The notes under the pieces: model-generated
What the model saw: the letters and a program-made list of their open reading frames with translations, nothing else
What the model was told of the DNA's origin: nothing
The model's database searches: none
Part shown: positions 17,726 to 25,712 of the stretch, piece after piece
Numbering within the stretch: the stretch's first letter is position 1
Layout of the letters: the number at the start of each line of letters is the position of its first letter
Translations under genes and position numbers: made by a program
DNA from: Myxococcales bacterium
GTDB lineage: Bacteria; Myxococcota_A; UBA9160; UBA4427
Assembly (NCBI GenBank): GCA_014240165.1
Contig: JAAZXM010000002.1
Coordinates: forward strand, 1-64,000
Length of the DNA: 64,000 bases
Reading direction: 5' to 3'

Positions 17726-18571
17726 ATGGCCACGGTGGAGGCGAGCGATGGTGTTGGGCTCTATGCCGAGCGCCACCCGGAGGATGGAAGCGGCTCGGGC
17801 CTGCCGATCGTCTTTTCCTGTGCCTACTCGACGACCCACGCGAATTGGCGCTCCCAGGTAGAACCCCTGGTCGCCGCCGGGCATCGGGTGGCGCTCTGGG
17901 ATTACCGCGGCCACGGGCGATCGGAAGTTCCCCAGGACCCGGCCGCCTATACCATCGACCAGGTGGTTTCGGATCTCGCCCGCATCGTGGACTGGGTGGC
18001 GGGCGATGGTCGCTGCGTGCTCGCGGGCCTTTCCTTTGGCGGTCTGGCCTCCTTGCATTTTGCCCTGGCCCACCCTGAGCGGGTGGCGGGCTTGGTGCTC
18101 GCCGATAGCGGGCCGGGTTTCAAGAACCCGGAAGCCGCCGCCGATTGGAAGCGGCGCTCGGAGAAAACAGCGGACTATCTCGAAGCCCGGGGCATGGAGG
18201 CCTTCGTCACCGGCAAGGCGGCGCCCACGTGCATCGGTCGTGACCCGGAACTCCCCGCGGCCCGCATGGCCGCCGACGGGATCCGGGCCCAGGACCCCGC
18301 CGGGGTGGCGCGTTTTGGTCGGCATGTGGCCGGGCTGGCTCCGCCGGTCATCGACGCCTTGCCCGAGATCAAGGCTCCGGCCCTGGTGGTGGTGGGCGCG
18401 GAGGACAAAGCCTATTTGCGCGCCGCGGAGGTCATGGCCGCGAAACTGCCCCAGAGTCGCTATGAGCTGATCGCGGGCGCGGGCCACATCGTCAACATCG
18501 AAGCCACCGAGACCTTCAATGGCCTGGTGCTGGAATTTCTCGAGGAAATCGCGCCAGGCGGGGATCTCTAG
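17726..18571 (+). CDS. Alpha/beta-fold hydrolase
   Basis: A 281-residue hydrolase with a good SD (CGGAGGAA, 17711-17718). The nucleophile elbow is AGLSFGGLAS, the oxyanion/early strand region is VALWDYRGHGRSE, the acid is likely in VVGAEDKAYL and the His in GAGHIVNIE. All triad residues are present. Substrate unknown; esterase-, lactonase- or haloperoxidase-like members share this layout. Confidence 0.9.
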   Translation: MATVEASDGVGLYAERHPEDGSGSGLPIVFSCAYSTTHANWRSQVEPLVAAGHRVALWDYRGHGRSEVPQDPAAYTIDQVVSDLARIVDWVAGDGRCVLAGLSFGGLASLHFALAHPERVAGLVLADSGPGFKNPEAAADWKRRSEKTADYLEARGMEAFVTGKAAPTCIGRDPELPAARMAADGIRAQDPAGVARFGRHVAGLAPPVIDALPEIKAPALVVVGAEDKAYLRAAEVMAAKLPQSRYELIAGAGHIVNIEATETFNGLVLEFLEEIAPGGDL

Positions 18572-18680
18572 GGGCACCAAGCCCGGGGACGCGACAAAAT
18601 CCCCGGGGGCAAAAAAATTGCCGAATCCGCGCAACTCTTCTCCCCGTGCTGGGTTGAATGTAGACGACCCGGAGGTAGCA

Positions 18681-19265
18681 GTGGAGCAAAACGACCCGGA
18701 CGTCGAGTTGATGCTCGCGTTTCGCGACGGTGACGAGGGAGCTTTCGACCAACTCTTTCGTCGCTGGGCGGGTCCGCTTCTGCGTTACCTGGAAAGGATG
18801 CTCGGCGATGGCGCGCTCGCAGAAGAACTCGTGCAGGAGGCTTTCTTTCGCGTTCATAAGGCTCGGGAGCGCTACGAGCCCCGGGCGCGTTTTTCGACCT
18901 TTCTCTATCGAATTGCGACCAACCTGGCACTCAACGAATTGAAGAAACCGCGCCGGAGGCATGTCCACGAGGAGGAGGATCAGGCCCTGCTCCGGGCCTC
19001 GGGACCGGGAGCGGATGAAGCCGTGGCGTCTCGCCGATTGGGGGTACAAGTGGAGCGCGAACTCGAAAAATTGCCCGAGCGCCAGCGCATGGCGCTCTGG
19101 CTCTCGGCAGCGGAAGGTCATTCCTACGCCGAGGTGGCTTCGATCCTCGATACCAGCGAGAAATCGGTCAAGGCCTTGGTTCATAGGGCGCGCGTGGCGC
19201 TGGTCGCCCGCATGGGGGAGTGCGCCGAATCCATGATTTCCACCCCCCACCGGGGAACCGCCTAG
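18681..19265 (+). CDS. RNA polymerase ECF sigma factor
   Basis: A 194-residue sigma-70-family factor from a GTG after SD GGAGG (18671-18675). Region 2 (DEGAFDQLFRRWAGPLLRYL, then LVQEAFFRVHKA) binds core and the -10 element. Region 4 (LPERQRMALWLSAAEGHSYAEVASIL) has the helix-turn-helix for the -35. There is no region 3, as expected for ECF factors. The next gene encodes an anti-sigma-like membrane protein, so activity is probably controlled by sequestration. Confidence 0.94.
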   Translation: MEQNDPDVELMLAFRDGDEGAFDQLFRRWAGPLLRYLERMLGDGALAEELVQEAFFRVHKARERYEPRARFSTFLYRIATNLALNELKKPRRRHVHEEEDQALLRASGPGADEAVASRRLGVQVERELEKLPERQRMALWLSAAEGHSYAEVASILDTSEKSVKALVHRARVALVARMGECAESMISTPHRGTA

Positions 19266-19294
19266 CGGCCCCGCCGCGCGGGGAGGAGGACGCC

Positions 19295-20206
19295 ATGTCC
19301 AGGAAAAAATCGGATCGACAACGCTCGCCGGAGCCGGCGGATCGGGACGCTCGGGCGCCGCAGCCTCCGGGCGAGGCGGGGATGCGCCGGTCCGCCCAGG
19401 AAAACCGGGACGAGCCCGCGGCGGCGGACGGTCTGGACGTGGACGGCGAGGATCTTTCGGCGCTGCTCGACGGAGAACTTGAACCCGAGCGGGCCCGGGT
19501 GCTTCGGCGCCGCCTGTCCGAGGAGCCGGCCCTGGCCGCGCGTTGGGCCGAATTGGGTGAGTTGACCGGGCAATTGCAAATGCTCGCGCGTTCGGGGGAT
19601 GACCGAGACGAGGCCAGCTCCGAGGAAGCGGCTCGCCTGGACCGGATCCACGGCGCATTGCGGGTTCGGCTTGCCGGCGAGGCCGTCTTGGAAGAAGAAG
19701 CAGAAGAAGAAGCAAGAGGAGCGGCCGCTGCGCAGCCGCAGGCTCAAGTGATTCCTCTGCGCCCCTTGCCGGCTTGGCTTGGCCCCGCGGCGGCGGCGCT
19801 TGCGGCGAGCCTGGCGCTCTATTGGGCCGCGGGCAATTTCGGAGGCGGAGTGCCCGGTACCGGCCTCGATGACGCAGAGCCCGGGGGCGGTGAGCTCGCG
19901 GCGCCGCAATGGGTTGCCGAGACCGTGCCCCCGCCGCCTGTCGAACCCGCGCCTCAACTCGAACCCGCGCCCGTGGAGATCGTTCGCGACGCGCCTTCCC
20001 CGACCGAGCCCGGAGCCGTGCTGGAAACGCTGCCGGATGAAGAGGCCCAGGCCGTCGAGGCGTGGGCGGCTGTCGATCTGGCCGAGGCCGATGAGGAAGA
20101 GCTGGCGATTGCCTTCGAACTCGATGTGTTGGCGGATTTCGACGTGATCGAAAACCTGGAGCTTCTCGAATTATTGGATGAACTCGACACTCTGGAGCGC
20201 ATATGA
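19295..20206 (+). CDS. Anti-sigma factor-like single-pass membrane protein
   Basis: A 303-residue protein with SD GGAGGAGGA just before the ATG. After a polar, low-complexity N-terminus it has DLSALLDGELEPERARVLRR and a following helix, like the RseA/RskA cytoplasmic sigma-binding domain (no zinc-finger cysteines). One TM segment follows (residues ~163-185). The outer part is rich in Pro and Glu and ends in a very acidic tail (ELDVLADFDVIENLELLELL). Its stop overlaps the next start (ATGA). It likely holds the ECF factor at the membrane. Confidence 0.75.
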   Translation: MSRKKSDRQRSPEPADRDARAPQPPGEAGMRRSAQENRDEPAAADGLDVDGEDLSALLDGELEPERARVLRRRLSEEPALAARWAELGELTGQLQMLARSGDDRDEASSEEAARLDRIHGALRVRLAGEAVLEEEAEEEARGAAAAQPQAQVIPLRPLPAWLGPAAAALAASLALYWAAGNFGGGVPGTGLDDAEPGGGELAAPQWVAETVPPPPVEPAPQLEPAPVEIVRDAPSPTEPGAVLETLPDEEAQAVEAWAAVDLAEADEEELAIAFELDVLADFDVIENLELLELLDELDTLERI

Positions 20207-20970
20207 AGACGCTCACGACGCGAATTCTCCTTGGACTCGTCGCTTGGCCGTGTCTGGTAGGCATCGCCGGGGCGGCGTCGCTGGACGAGAAGGCTTCGGC
20301 CGAGATCCGCACCCGGGCCGGGGATGAACCCATCGTGCAGGAATTGCCCGGTGAAATTCTCATCGAAGGGCTCGACGAGCGGCGGGAACTTCGCCAACGC
20401 ATGCGTCAACGCTGGCGGAATACCAAGCCCGAAGATCGCGCCCGGATGCGAGAGGAGCGCGAAGAGTGGAAACGCGAATTGCGCGAAGGGTTGAGCGACG
20501 AAGAGCGCCAACAGCTTCGACGCCGGATGCGCGACCGCGAGCGAATACACGTGGAAAAGCGTGGCCTCCCTCAGGCCGAGCGCCGCGCGTTGCGTGACCA
20601 ACTCAAGGGCGAAATGGGCGCGGAACGCGGCGCGCTTCGTCGGCGTTTGCGAGATCTCGATCCCACTGCCCGGGAGGAATTGCGGGGTAACCTACGCGCT
20701 TTCCGCCGACTGGAGGCGGATGAGCAGGAAAGGGTTCGCGATAATCTCGAAGCCCTTCGCGGATTGCCGCGGCCCGAACGCGACCGCTTGGACGAAAACC
20801 GCCGCCGCTGGGGGACCATGTCGCCCCAGGAACAACAAGCGCTTCGCGAGCGAATGCGAAGGCTGCGCGAGATGACCCCCGAACGTCGCCAGCAAGTTCT
20901 GGACCGGATGCTGGAAAGCGATACCCAGGGGCATGAAGGAACGCCACAACCCGATGGAGCCCTTCCCTAA
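20203..20970 (+). CDS. DUF3106-type periplasmic Arg/Glu-rich helical protein
   Basis: A 255-residue secreted protein. The signal peptide MKTLTTRILLGLVAWPCLVG ends near an AGAAS cleavage site. The mature part is highly charged and helical, with repeats of the kind RMRERLRELTPEER (here MSPQEQQALRERMRRLREMT). This matches DUF3106 proteins often encoded with ECF sigma/anti-sigma pairs. It is coupled to the anti-sigma gene by ATGA. By analogy with CpxP- or CnrX-type partners it may act as a periplasmic sensor or chaperone (inference). Confidence 0.72.
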   Translation: MKTLTTRILLGLVAWPCLVGIAGAASLDEKASAEIRTRAGDEPIVQELPGEILIEGLDERRELRQRMRQRWRNTKPEDRARMREEREEWKRELREGLSDEERQQLRRRMRDRERIHVEKRGLPQAERRALRDQLKGEMGAERGALRRRLRDLDPTAREELRGNLRAFRRLEADEQERVRDNLEALRGLPRPERDRLDENRRRWGTMSPQEQQALRERMRRLREMTPERRQQVLDRMLESDTQGHEGTPQPDGALP

Positions 20971-20992
20971 GTGGGAATGAAAAAGTAGGAAG

Positions 20993-21090
20993 GACTAAGC
21001 GGGTATGACCAAGCGGGTATGACTAAGCGGGTATGACTAAGCGGGTATGACCAGGCGGGTATGACCAAGCGGGTATAAGAAAGCGGGGAT
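20993..21090. repeat. Tandem repeat, 14-bp unit, 6-7 copies
   Basis: Units read GACYARGCGGGTAT. Copies are at 20993, 21007, 21021, 21035, 21049 and 21063, with a degenerate seventh at 21077-21090 that touches the thiI stop codon. The array fills the gap between the convergent DUF3106 and thiI genes. Only C/T and A/G variants separate the copies, so it is likely a recent, length-variable minisatellite. Confidence 0.9.
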
Positions 21091-22601
21091 CAGAACTCGG
21101 GGGTTGTGAGTCCCTGGGACTTTGCGTAGCTCACCAGGGATTTGAGCCCGCCCGCGAAATGCCATGCCTGCAGACCTTCGCGCCGCATCAACTCGGCAAG
21201 GTGCCCGCTCTTGAGCCCGAACTCGCAATAGAGCACGTAGGCCTGGTCGGGGTCCAATTCAGGGTAGGCGCGCAGGGCATGGGGGAAATCCAGGAAGAGT
21301 GCGTCCGGGTAATGCCAGCCCTGAAAGGCCGCCTTCGAGCGCAAATCGATGACCACGGCGCCCGGAGGAAGCTCTGAAATTTGGATTTCCGGCCGGTCCA
21401 GGCTCCCCAGGTCGAGGGTTCTGAGGTCGAAAACGCTGCGCTCGGCCACCGCTCTCTCGAGGAGGGCGGGATCGAGGCTGGCCTCTTCATGGTCGATCTG
21501 GGCCGCCTTGGCGCGTGTGGCGGGTTTGCTGGGGACCATGGCGCAGTATTCGCCCACTTTGGCCGAGAGGTCATGGGTCCCGATCTCCCGTGCGCGCTGG
21601 ATGATTTCCTCCTTGTTGAAGCTCACCAACGGCCGCAGGACAGGCTGGGCGGTGGCCGACGAAATCACCGAAAGATTTTGCAGGGTTTGGGAGGAGACCT
21701 GGCCCACCGCATCACCGGTCACGATCGCCGAGGCCCCCCGCTCGCCGGCGATAAGCTCAGCGACCCGCAGCATCAGCCGCTTCAAGATGACTTGCCAATA
21801 GCGCGGGGTGACGTTGGCCTGGAGGTCGCGGGTGATCTCGTCGAAATCGATGGCGTGAAAATGGGGTCGCGTGCCATAGGACCACTGGTCCGAGATCACC
21901 TTCATGACGTTCAGGGTTTCGAGTTGATGGGCTCGACCACCCAAATTGCAGAAGACATAATCCAGCGCGACGCCGCGCTTCATCATGAGCCAGGCGGCGA
22001 CGGGTGAGTCAAAGCCGCCGGAAACCAGAGCCACCGCGTTTCCCTCACAGCCCAGGGGCAGTCCACCATGGCCTCGAATATTTTCGCCGAAATAGAATGC
22101 ATGGCCCGGGATGATCTCGAGGGAAACCAGGCATTCGGGTGATTTCAGCGAGACGCTGCTCGCCCGGGGCAAGAGAGCCTGGCCGAGGCTGCGTTGAACG
22201 TCTTCCGAGGAGAAGGGGATATTTCGTCGATCGCCCACGCGTCGGGCACGAACGGCAAAACTTCGACCCGCCACGGCATCGGAAAAAAGTTGCTCGCCTG
22301 TCCGCACGATATCGTCGAGATTCGACCATGGGACTTTCTTCACCGAGGCGAAAGACTGGATGCCGAAGATTCGGCCGAGCGCAGCGAGCGCCTCGCTTTC
22401 CTGGTCCGACGCGAATTCGACGAAGAAGCGGTCGTGTGTCCGGGTCGTCGTATGATCGATGCCCGCGCTTCCAAGGGCGTCCTTGATATTGGCCGCGAGG
22501 CGCTGTAGAAAGCGTCGCCGGGTCGGAGGTGCCTTTGTGGTGATGTCCCCGCTGAAGCGAAGCAGGACCACGCACCGGTCCGAAGCCGTGCCCGCGGCCA
22601 T
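21090..22601 (-). CDS. thiI: tRNA 4-thiouridine synthase / thiazole sulfur transferase ThiI with rhodanese domain
   Basis: A 503-residue protein from the ATG at 22601 (an open frame continues upstream but lacks family sequence). In order: ferredoxin-like domain, THUMP domain, PP-loop ATPase (ALVSGGFDSPVAAWLMM) and C-terminal rhodanese domain. Both sulfur-relay cysteines seen in E. coli ThiI have counterparts: GEYCAMVPSKP and VLYCEFGLKSG. It makes s4U8 in tRNA and passes sulfur for the thiamine thiazole. thiC lies 24 kb away in the same window. Confidence 0.95.
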   Translation of the reverse strand: MAAGTASDRCVVLLRFSGDITTKAPPTRRRFLQRLAANIKDALGSAGIDHTTTRTHDRFFVEFASDQESEALAALGRIFGIQSFASVKKVPWSNLDDIVRTGEQLFSDAVAGRSFAVRARRVGDRRNIPFSSEDVQRSLGQALLPRASSVSLKSPECLVSLEIIPGHAFYFGENIRGHGGLPLGCEGNAVALVSGGFDSPVAAWLMMKRGVALDYVFCNLGGRAHQLETLNVMKVISDQWSYGTRPHFHAIDFDEITRDLQANVTPRYWQVILKRLMLRVAELIAGERGASAIVTGDAVGQVSSQTLQNLSVISSATAQPVLRPLVSFNKEEIIQRAREIGTHDLSAKVGEYCAMVPSKPATRAKAAQIDHEEASLDPALLERAVAERSVFDLRTLDLGSLDRPEIQISELPPGAVVIDLRSKAAFQGWHYPDALFLDFPHALRAYPELDPDQAYVLYCEFGLKSGHLAELMRREGLQAWHFAGGLKSLVSYAKSQGLTTPEF

Positions 22602-23001
22602 TTCAGTTTCGCGATCGGGTACGCTGAGCGTGGAATCGTCCACCTGCCTTGCTCTCCAATACAATCCCGGCGGAACGTCAGCCGAGGTGCCCGGGTATCC
22701 AGCGGCAGCATTCATTAAGGCTGCTGGGCGGCGCAAGAACATAGTCCACGTGCCACTGCTTTGCGGGCCTGGTCCGTGGGGGGCCGGTGACGCTACGGAG
22801 TGTGCGGATCCGGGCTTGGGCGCTATTGCAGTGTAATTGCGTAGTGAATGGTGGGAAGGCGCACCCGGGGAGAGGAGCTCGCGCTTGCGTGGCGCGCCAG
22901 GAATCCGCATTATCTCGGCGGAAACCAAGGAGCCGTCCCGTACTCGGTGCTTCAACCCGGCACCGCCCATCGCCAAAATCATTTGGCCGCAAAGGATCCT
23001 A
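22602..23001. other. 400-base divergent intergenic region thiI / pal
   Basis: No gene with convincing coding character was found. The region should contain promoters for both leftward thiI and rightward pal. Overlapping open frames on both strands are extensions of the flanking genes. An AAAGGA lies just upstream of the pal ATG. No tRNA-like fold or riboswitch was recognised. Confidence 0.5.
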
Positions 23002-23541
23002 ATGGATATGAAGCGAACTCATCTTCCTTTTCGTGGAGCGTCGTTTTCGTCGGGCGCCGTGCTCGTTTTTCTCGCCACGCTGATTCTTGCCCTCGGCGGT
23101 TGTGCAACGACCCCCGAAGAAGCGGCCCCCGCCGCGGAAACCGGCAGCGAATTCAGCGATGCCGCCGCAACCGCCGAAGTCGTTGCCCCGGTGGTGGCTG
23201 TGGTTGAGTGGTCCAACCCCGGCATGGTGCACTTCGAATTCGACAGTTCGGAAATTCGCTCCGACGCGATTCCCGTTCTGGAAGCCGCTGCCGAGCAACT
23301 GAATGCCACCGGGATCAAGGTGATCATCGCGGGTTATTGCGACAACCGCGGAAGCGAGGAATACAACCTCGCCCTGGGCGATCGTCGCGCCGCTGCCGTG
23401 CGACGCTATCTCGCGAACCTGGGCGTGCCGTCGGGCCAGATGATGGTGGTGTCCTATGGCGAGCTCAGGCCTCTCCGCCGGGATAACAACGAAGCGGCCT
23501 GGGCAGAGAATCGCCGGGTCGAATTCGAGCCCGCCGGCTAG
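23002..23541 (+). CDS. pal: Peptidoglycan-associated lipoprotein (Pal/OmpA-C family)
   Basis: A 179-residue outer-membrane lipoprotein. The signal peptide ends in a lipobox (LILALGGC), with the acylated Cys near residue 33. An Ala/Pro/Glu linker leads to the OmpA-like peptidoglycan-binding domain (VHFEFDSSEIRSDAIPVLE, then YCDNRGSEEYNLALGDRRA), containing the conserved Asp and Arg that bind meso-diaminopimelate. Normally part of Tol-Pal, but no tol genes are adjacent here. A strong terminator follows. Confidence 0.92.
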   Translation: MDMKRTHLPFRGASFSSGAVLVFLATLILALGGCATTPEEAAPAAETGSEFSDAAATAEVVAPVVAVVEWSNPGMVHFEFDSSEIRSDAIPVLEAAAEQLNATGIKVIIAGYCDNRGSEEYNLALGDRRAAAVRRYLANLGVPSGQMMVVSYGELRPLRRDNNEAAWAENRRVEFEPAG

Positions 23542-23598
23542 GGGCAACCCGGTCCGGGGGAGATTCGGGCGAGAATTGAGAGACGGCTGAGAGAGCCG

Positions 23599-23636
23599 AA
23601 AAAAGGGCCGCGCCTCTTCGGAGGCCGGCCTTTTTT
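23599..23636 (+). terminator. Rho-independent terminator after pal
   Basis: An A-run leads into a GC-rich stem closed by a TTCG tetraloop (GCGCCTC-TTCG-GAGGC) and ends in six T. The stem has small bulges. It lies 58 bases after the pal stop and, because of the flanking A and T runs, could stop transcription in both directions. Confidence 0.88.
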
Positions 23637-23824
23637 CGTCTCGGCCCGATACAGGGCGTACGCGGCGGAGATCCAACCACGGGCCTTTGCGCTTGCCGGC
23701 GTGGCTGGCGCTCGCCTGTCCGGGTGGCGTAGTCTAGGTCCTTGATCGAGGCGCCCCTTGGCGTGAACGCCGAAGAGCCTCGCCTTTTCTGGCCCCCCTA
23801 TGGAAAAACAAGAAGGAACCTCCC

Positions 23825-25471
23825 ATGCCTGTACATGGCGGAAAACTCGCAGCCCGTGCCCTCAAGAACGCTGGCGTTGAAGTGCTCTTCACGCTCCCGG
23901 GCGGTCATATCATGCCCCTCTACGATGGATGTATCGATGAAGGGATCCGCATCATCGACGTACGCCACGAGCAGGCGGCGGTGCACGCGGCGGATTCATG
24001 GGCGCGCTGCAACCCGGGCAGTATCGGCGTGGCGGCCATCACGGCGGGGCCCGGCGTCACCGACGGGGTGACGGGCATCGCCAACGCCTGGCGGGCGAAC
24101 TCACCGATTCTCATTTTCGGGGGCCAGGGGCCCTTCAGCCAACTCCGCAAGGGCTCGCTCCAGGAGATGGATCACCTGGGCGTCGTACGGCCCATCACGA
24201 AATTTTGCGATGCGGTCTACCAGACCGATCGGATTCCGGAATTCGTGGAGCTTGCCATTCGCCACGCCGTGTCGGGCATCCCCGGGCCGGCCTATCTCGA
24301 AATTCCCATGGATACCTGGAACGGCCAGGTGGAATGGGAGAACGCCACCATGCCGAGGATTCGCACCCAGGGTCCGCGTCTTTCCCCGGATCGCGATGAA
24401 GTGCGAAAGGCAATCGAAGCGCTTCAGGCGGCCGAGCGTCCCATGCTGATGGCGGGCACCAGTGTCAAGTGGTCGAATGCCAGCCCGGCGATGAACCGGT
24501 TCATTTCCGAGACCCATATTCCCACGTACACCAATGGGATGGCTCGGGGCACGGTTCCCTTCGAATCCCCCGAATTTCTCAATCGCTCCCGGCGCGATGC
24601 CATGCAGAAGATCGACTGCATCGTGCTGGCGGGAACCCTGCTCGATTTCCGCATGCGCTTCGGCCAGACGATTCCTCAGGATGCCACCATCATTCAACTC
24701 GAGATGGACGCGACCCTGATCGGCCAGAACCGGGAGACGGATATTCCCCTGGTCGGCAACTTGGGTTGTAGCTTTGATCTGCTGGTGGAGGAGATGAAGA
24801 ACCAGGGCGCGCAACTCGACTTTACGCCCTGGCGTGACCAACTTCGCGAGATCGAGGATGCCGCGGAAGCCAAGGTCCAGGCGAAGCTGAATAGCGATGA
24901 GAGCCCGCTGGATCCCCAGCGCATGTGCCGAGAGGTTCGTGATTGGCTCGATACTCTCGATGCGCCCATCGTGATCGGCGACGGCGGCGATATCGTGGCG
25001 ACGGCGGCCAAGATTCTCCCGGTCCGCGGAGAAGGCGCATGGATGGATCCGGGTCCCCTGGGCACCCTGGGCGTGGGCATGCCCTTCGCCCTGGCGGCGC
25101 AACTCTCCCACCCCGATAAGCGAGTGGTCATCGTCTACGGCGACGGCTCCTTCGGGCTCAACGGTTTCGAATACGATACGGCGGTGCGCTTCGGTCTCCC
25201 GGTGATCGGGATCGTGGGCAACGACGCCGCCTGGGGCCAGATGATGCGACCCCAGGGCGCGATGCTCGGTTGGGATCGTCTGGACGGGACGCTGCTGAAC
25301 CCCACCCGCTACGACAAGGTAGTTGAGGCGCTCGGAGGCCATGGCGAGCACGTGGAGAGCCCAGAGGATTTGCGGCCTGCGCTCGAGCGCGCCGCGGCCT
25401 CGGGCAAGCCGGCACTCATCAACGTGATGATCAAGCAGGACCGGGATTTCAAGGGCGGAATCTACGTCTGA
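23825..25471 (+). CDS. Thiamine-diphosphate-dependent enzyme (acetolactate synthase / 2-hydroxyacyl-CoA lyase-like)
   Basis: A 548-residue ThDP enzyme with SD GAAGGAA. The N-terminal PYR domain has IIDVRHEQAAVHAADSWAR with the catalytic Glu. A central TPP_M domain follows, and the C-terminal PP domain has VIVYGDGSFGLNGFEYD with the metal-binding GDG...N motif ending near IGIVGNDAAW. There is no small regulatory (ACT) subunit gene nearby and no branched-chain operon, so a true IlvB role is doubtful. HACL/oxalyl-CoA decarboxylase-like or other C-C lyase chemistry is possible. Confidence 0.85.
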   Translation: MPVHGGKLAARALKNAGVEVLFTLPGGHIMPLYDGCIDEGIRIIDVRHEQAAVHAADSWARCNPGSIGVAAITAGPGVTDGVTGIANAWRANSPILIFGGQGPFSQLRKGSLQEMDHLGVVRPITKFCDAVYQTDRIPEFVELAIRHAVSGIPGPAYLEIPMDTWNGQVEWENATMPRIRTQGPRLSPDRDEVRKAIEALQAAERPMLMAGTSVKWSNASPAMNRFISETHIPTYTNGMARGTVPFESPEFLNRSRRDAMQKIDCIVLAGTLLDFRMRFGQTIPQDATIIQLEMDATLIGQNRETDIPLVGNLGCSFDLLVEEMKNQGAQLDFTPWRDQLREIEDAAEAKVQAKLNSDESPLDPQRMCREVRDWLDTLDAPIVIGDGGDIVATAAKILPVRGEGAWMDPGPLGTLGVGMPFALAAQLSHPDKRVVIVYGDGSFGLNGFEYDTAVRFGLPVIGIVGNDAAWGQMMRPQGAMLGWDRLDGTLLNPTRYDKVVEALGGHGEHVESPEDLRPALERAAASGKPALINVMIKQDRDFKGGIYV

Positions 25472-25712
25472 ATCGAATGCCAGCGCCTCGCAAGACTCGA
25501 GTCGTCCGCGCCTGAAGGCGCTGGCCGCGAAACGCGATATTTCGTGCCTGACGGATTTTCTCGCGGCGACGGGCCCACTGGCCGTCGTCGCGCTGGAAAC
25601 CACCGGCGCGGCGAAATCCCGCACCGCGGAAGTCCTCGAGTTCGCGGCGGTCCTGCTGACGAAGTCCGATGAGAGCCCCCTCGCACTGCACTCGCTCTTT
25701 CGTCCCGAGCAG

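Noticed and set aside
20993-21090. CRISPR array
   Set aside because: The 14-bp units are directly abutting with no spacers, so it is a minisatellite.
22602-22982. N-terminal extension of ThiI to base 22982
   Set aside because: The extra 127 residues lack ThiI-family sequence; the ATG at 22601 gives the normal length.
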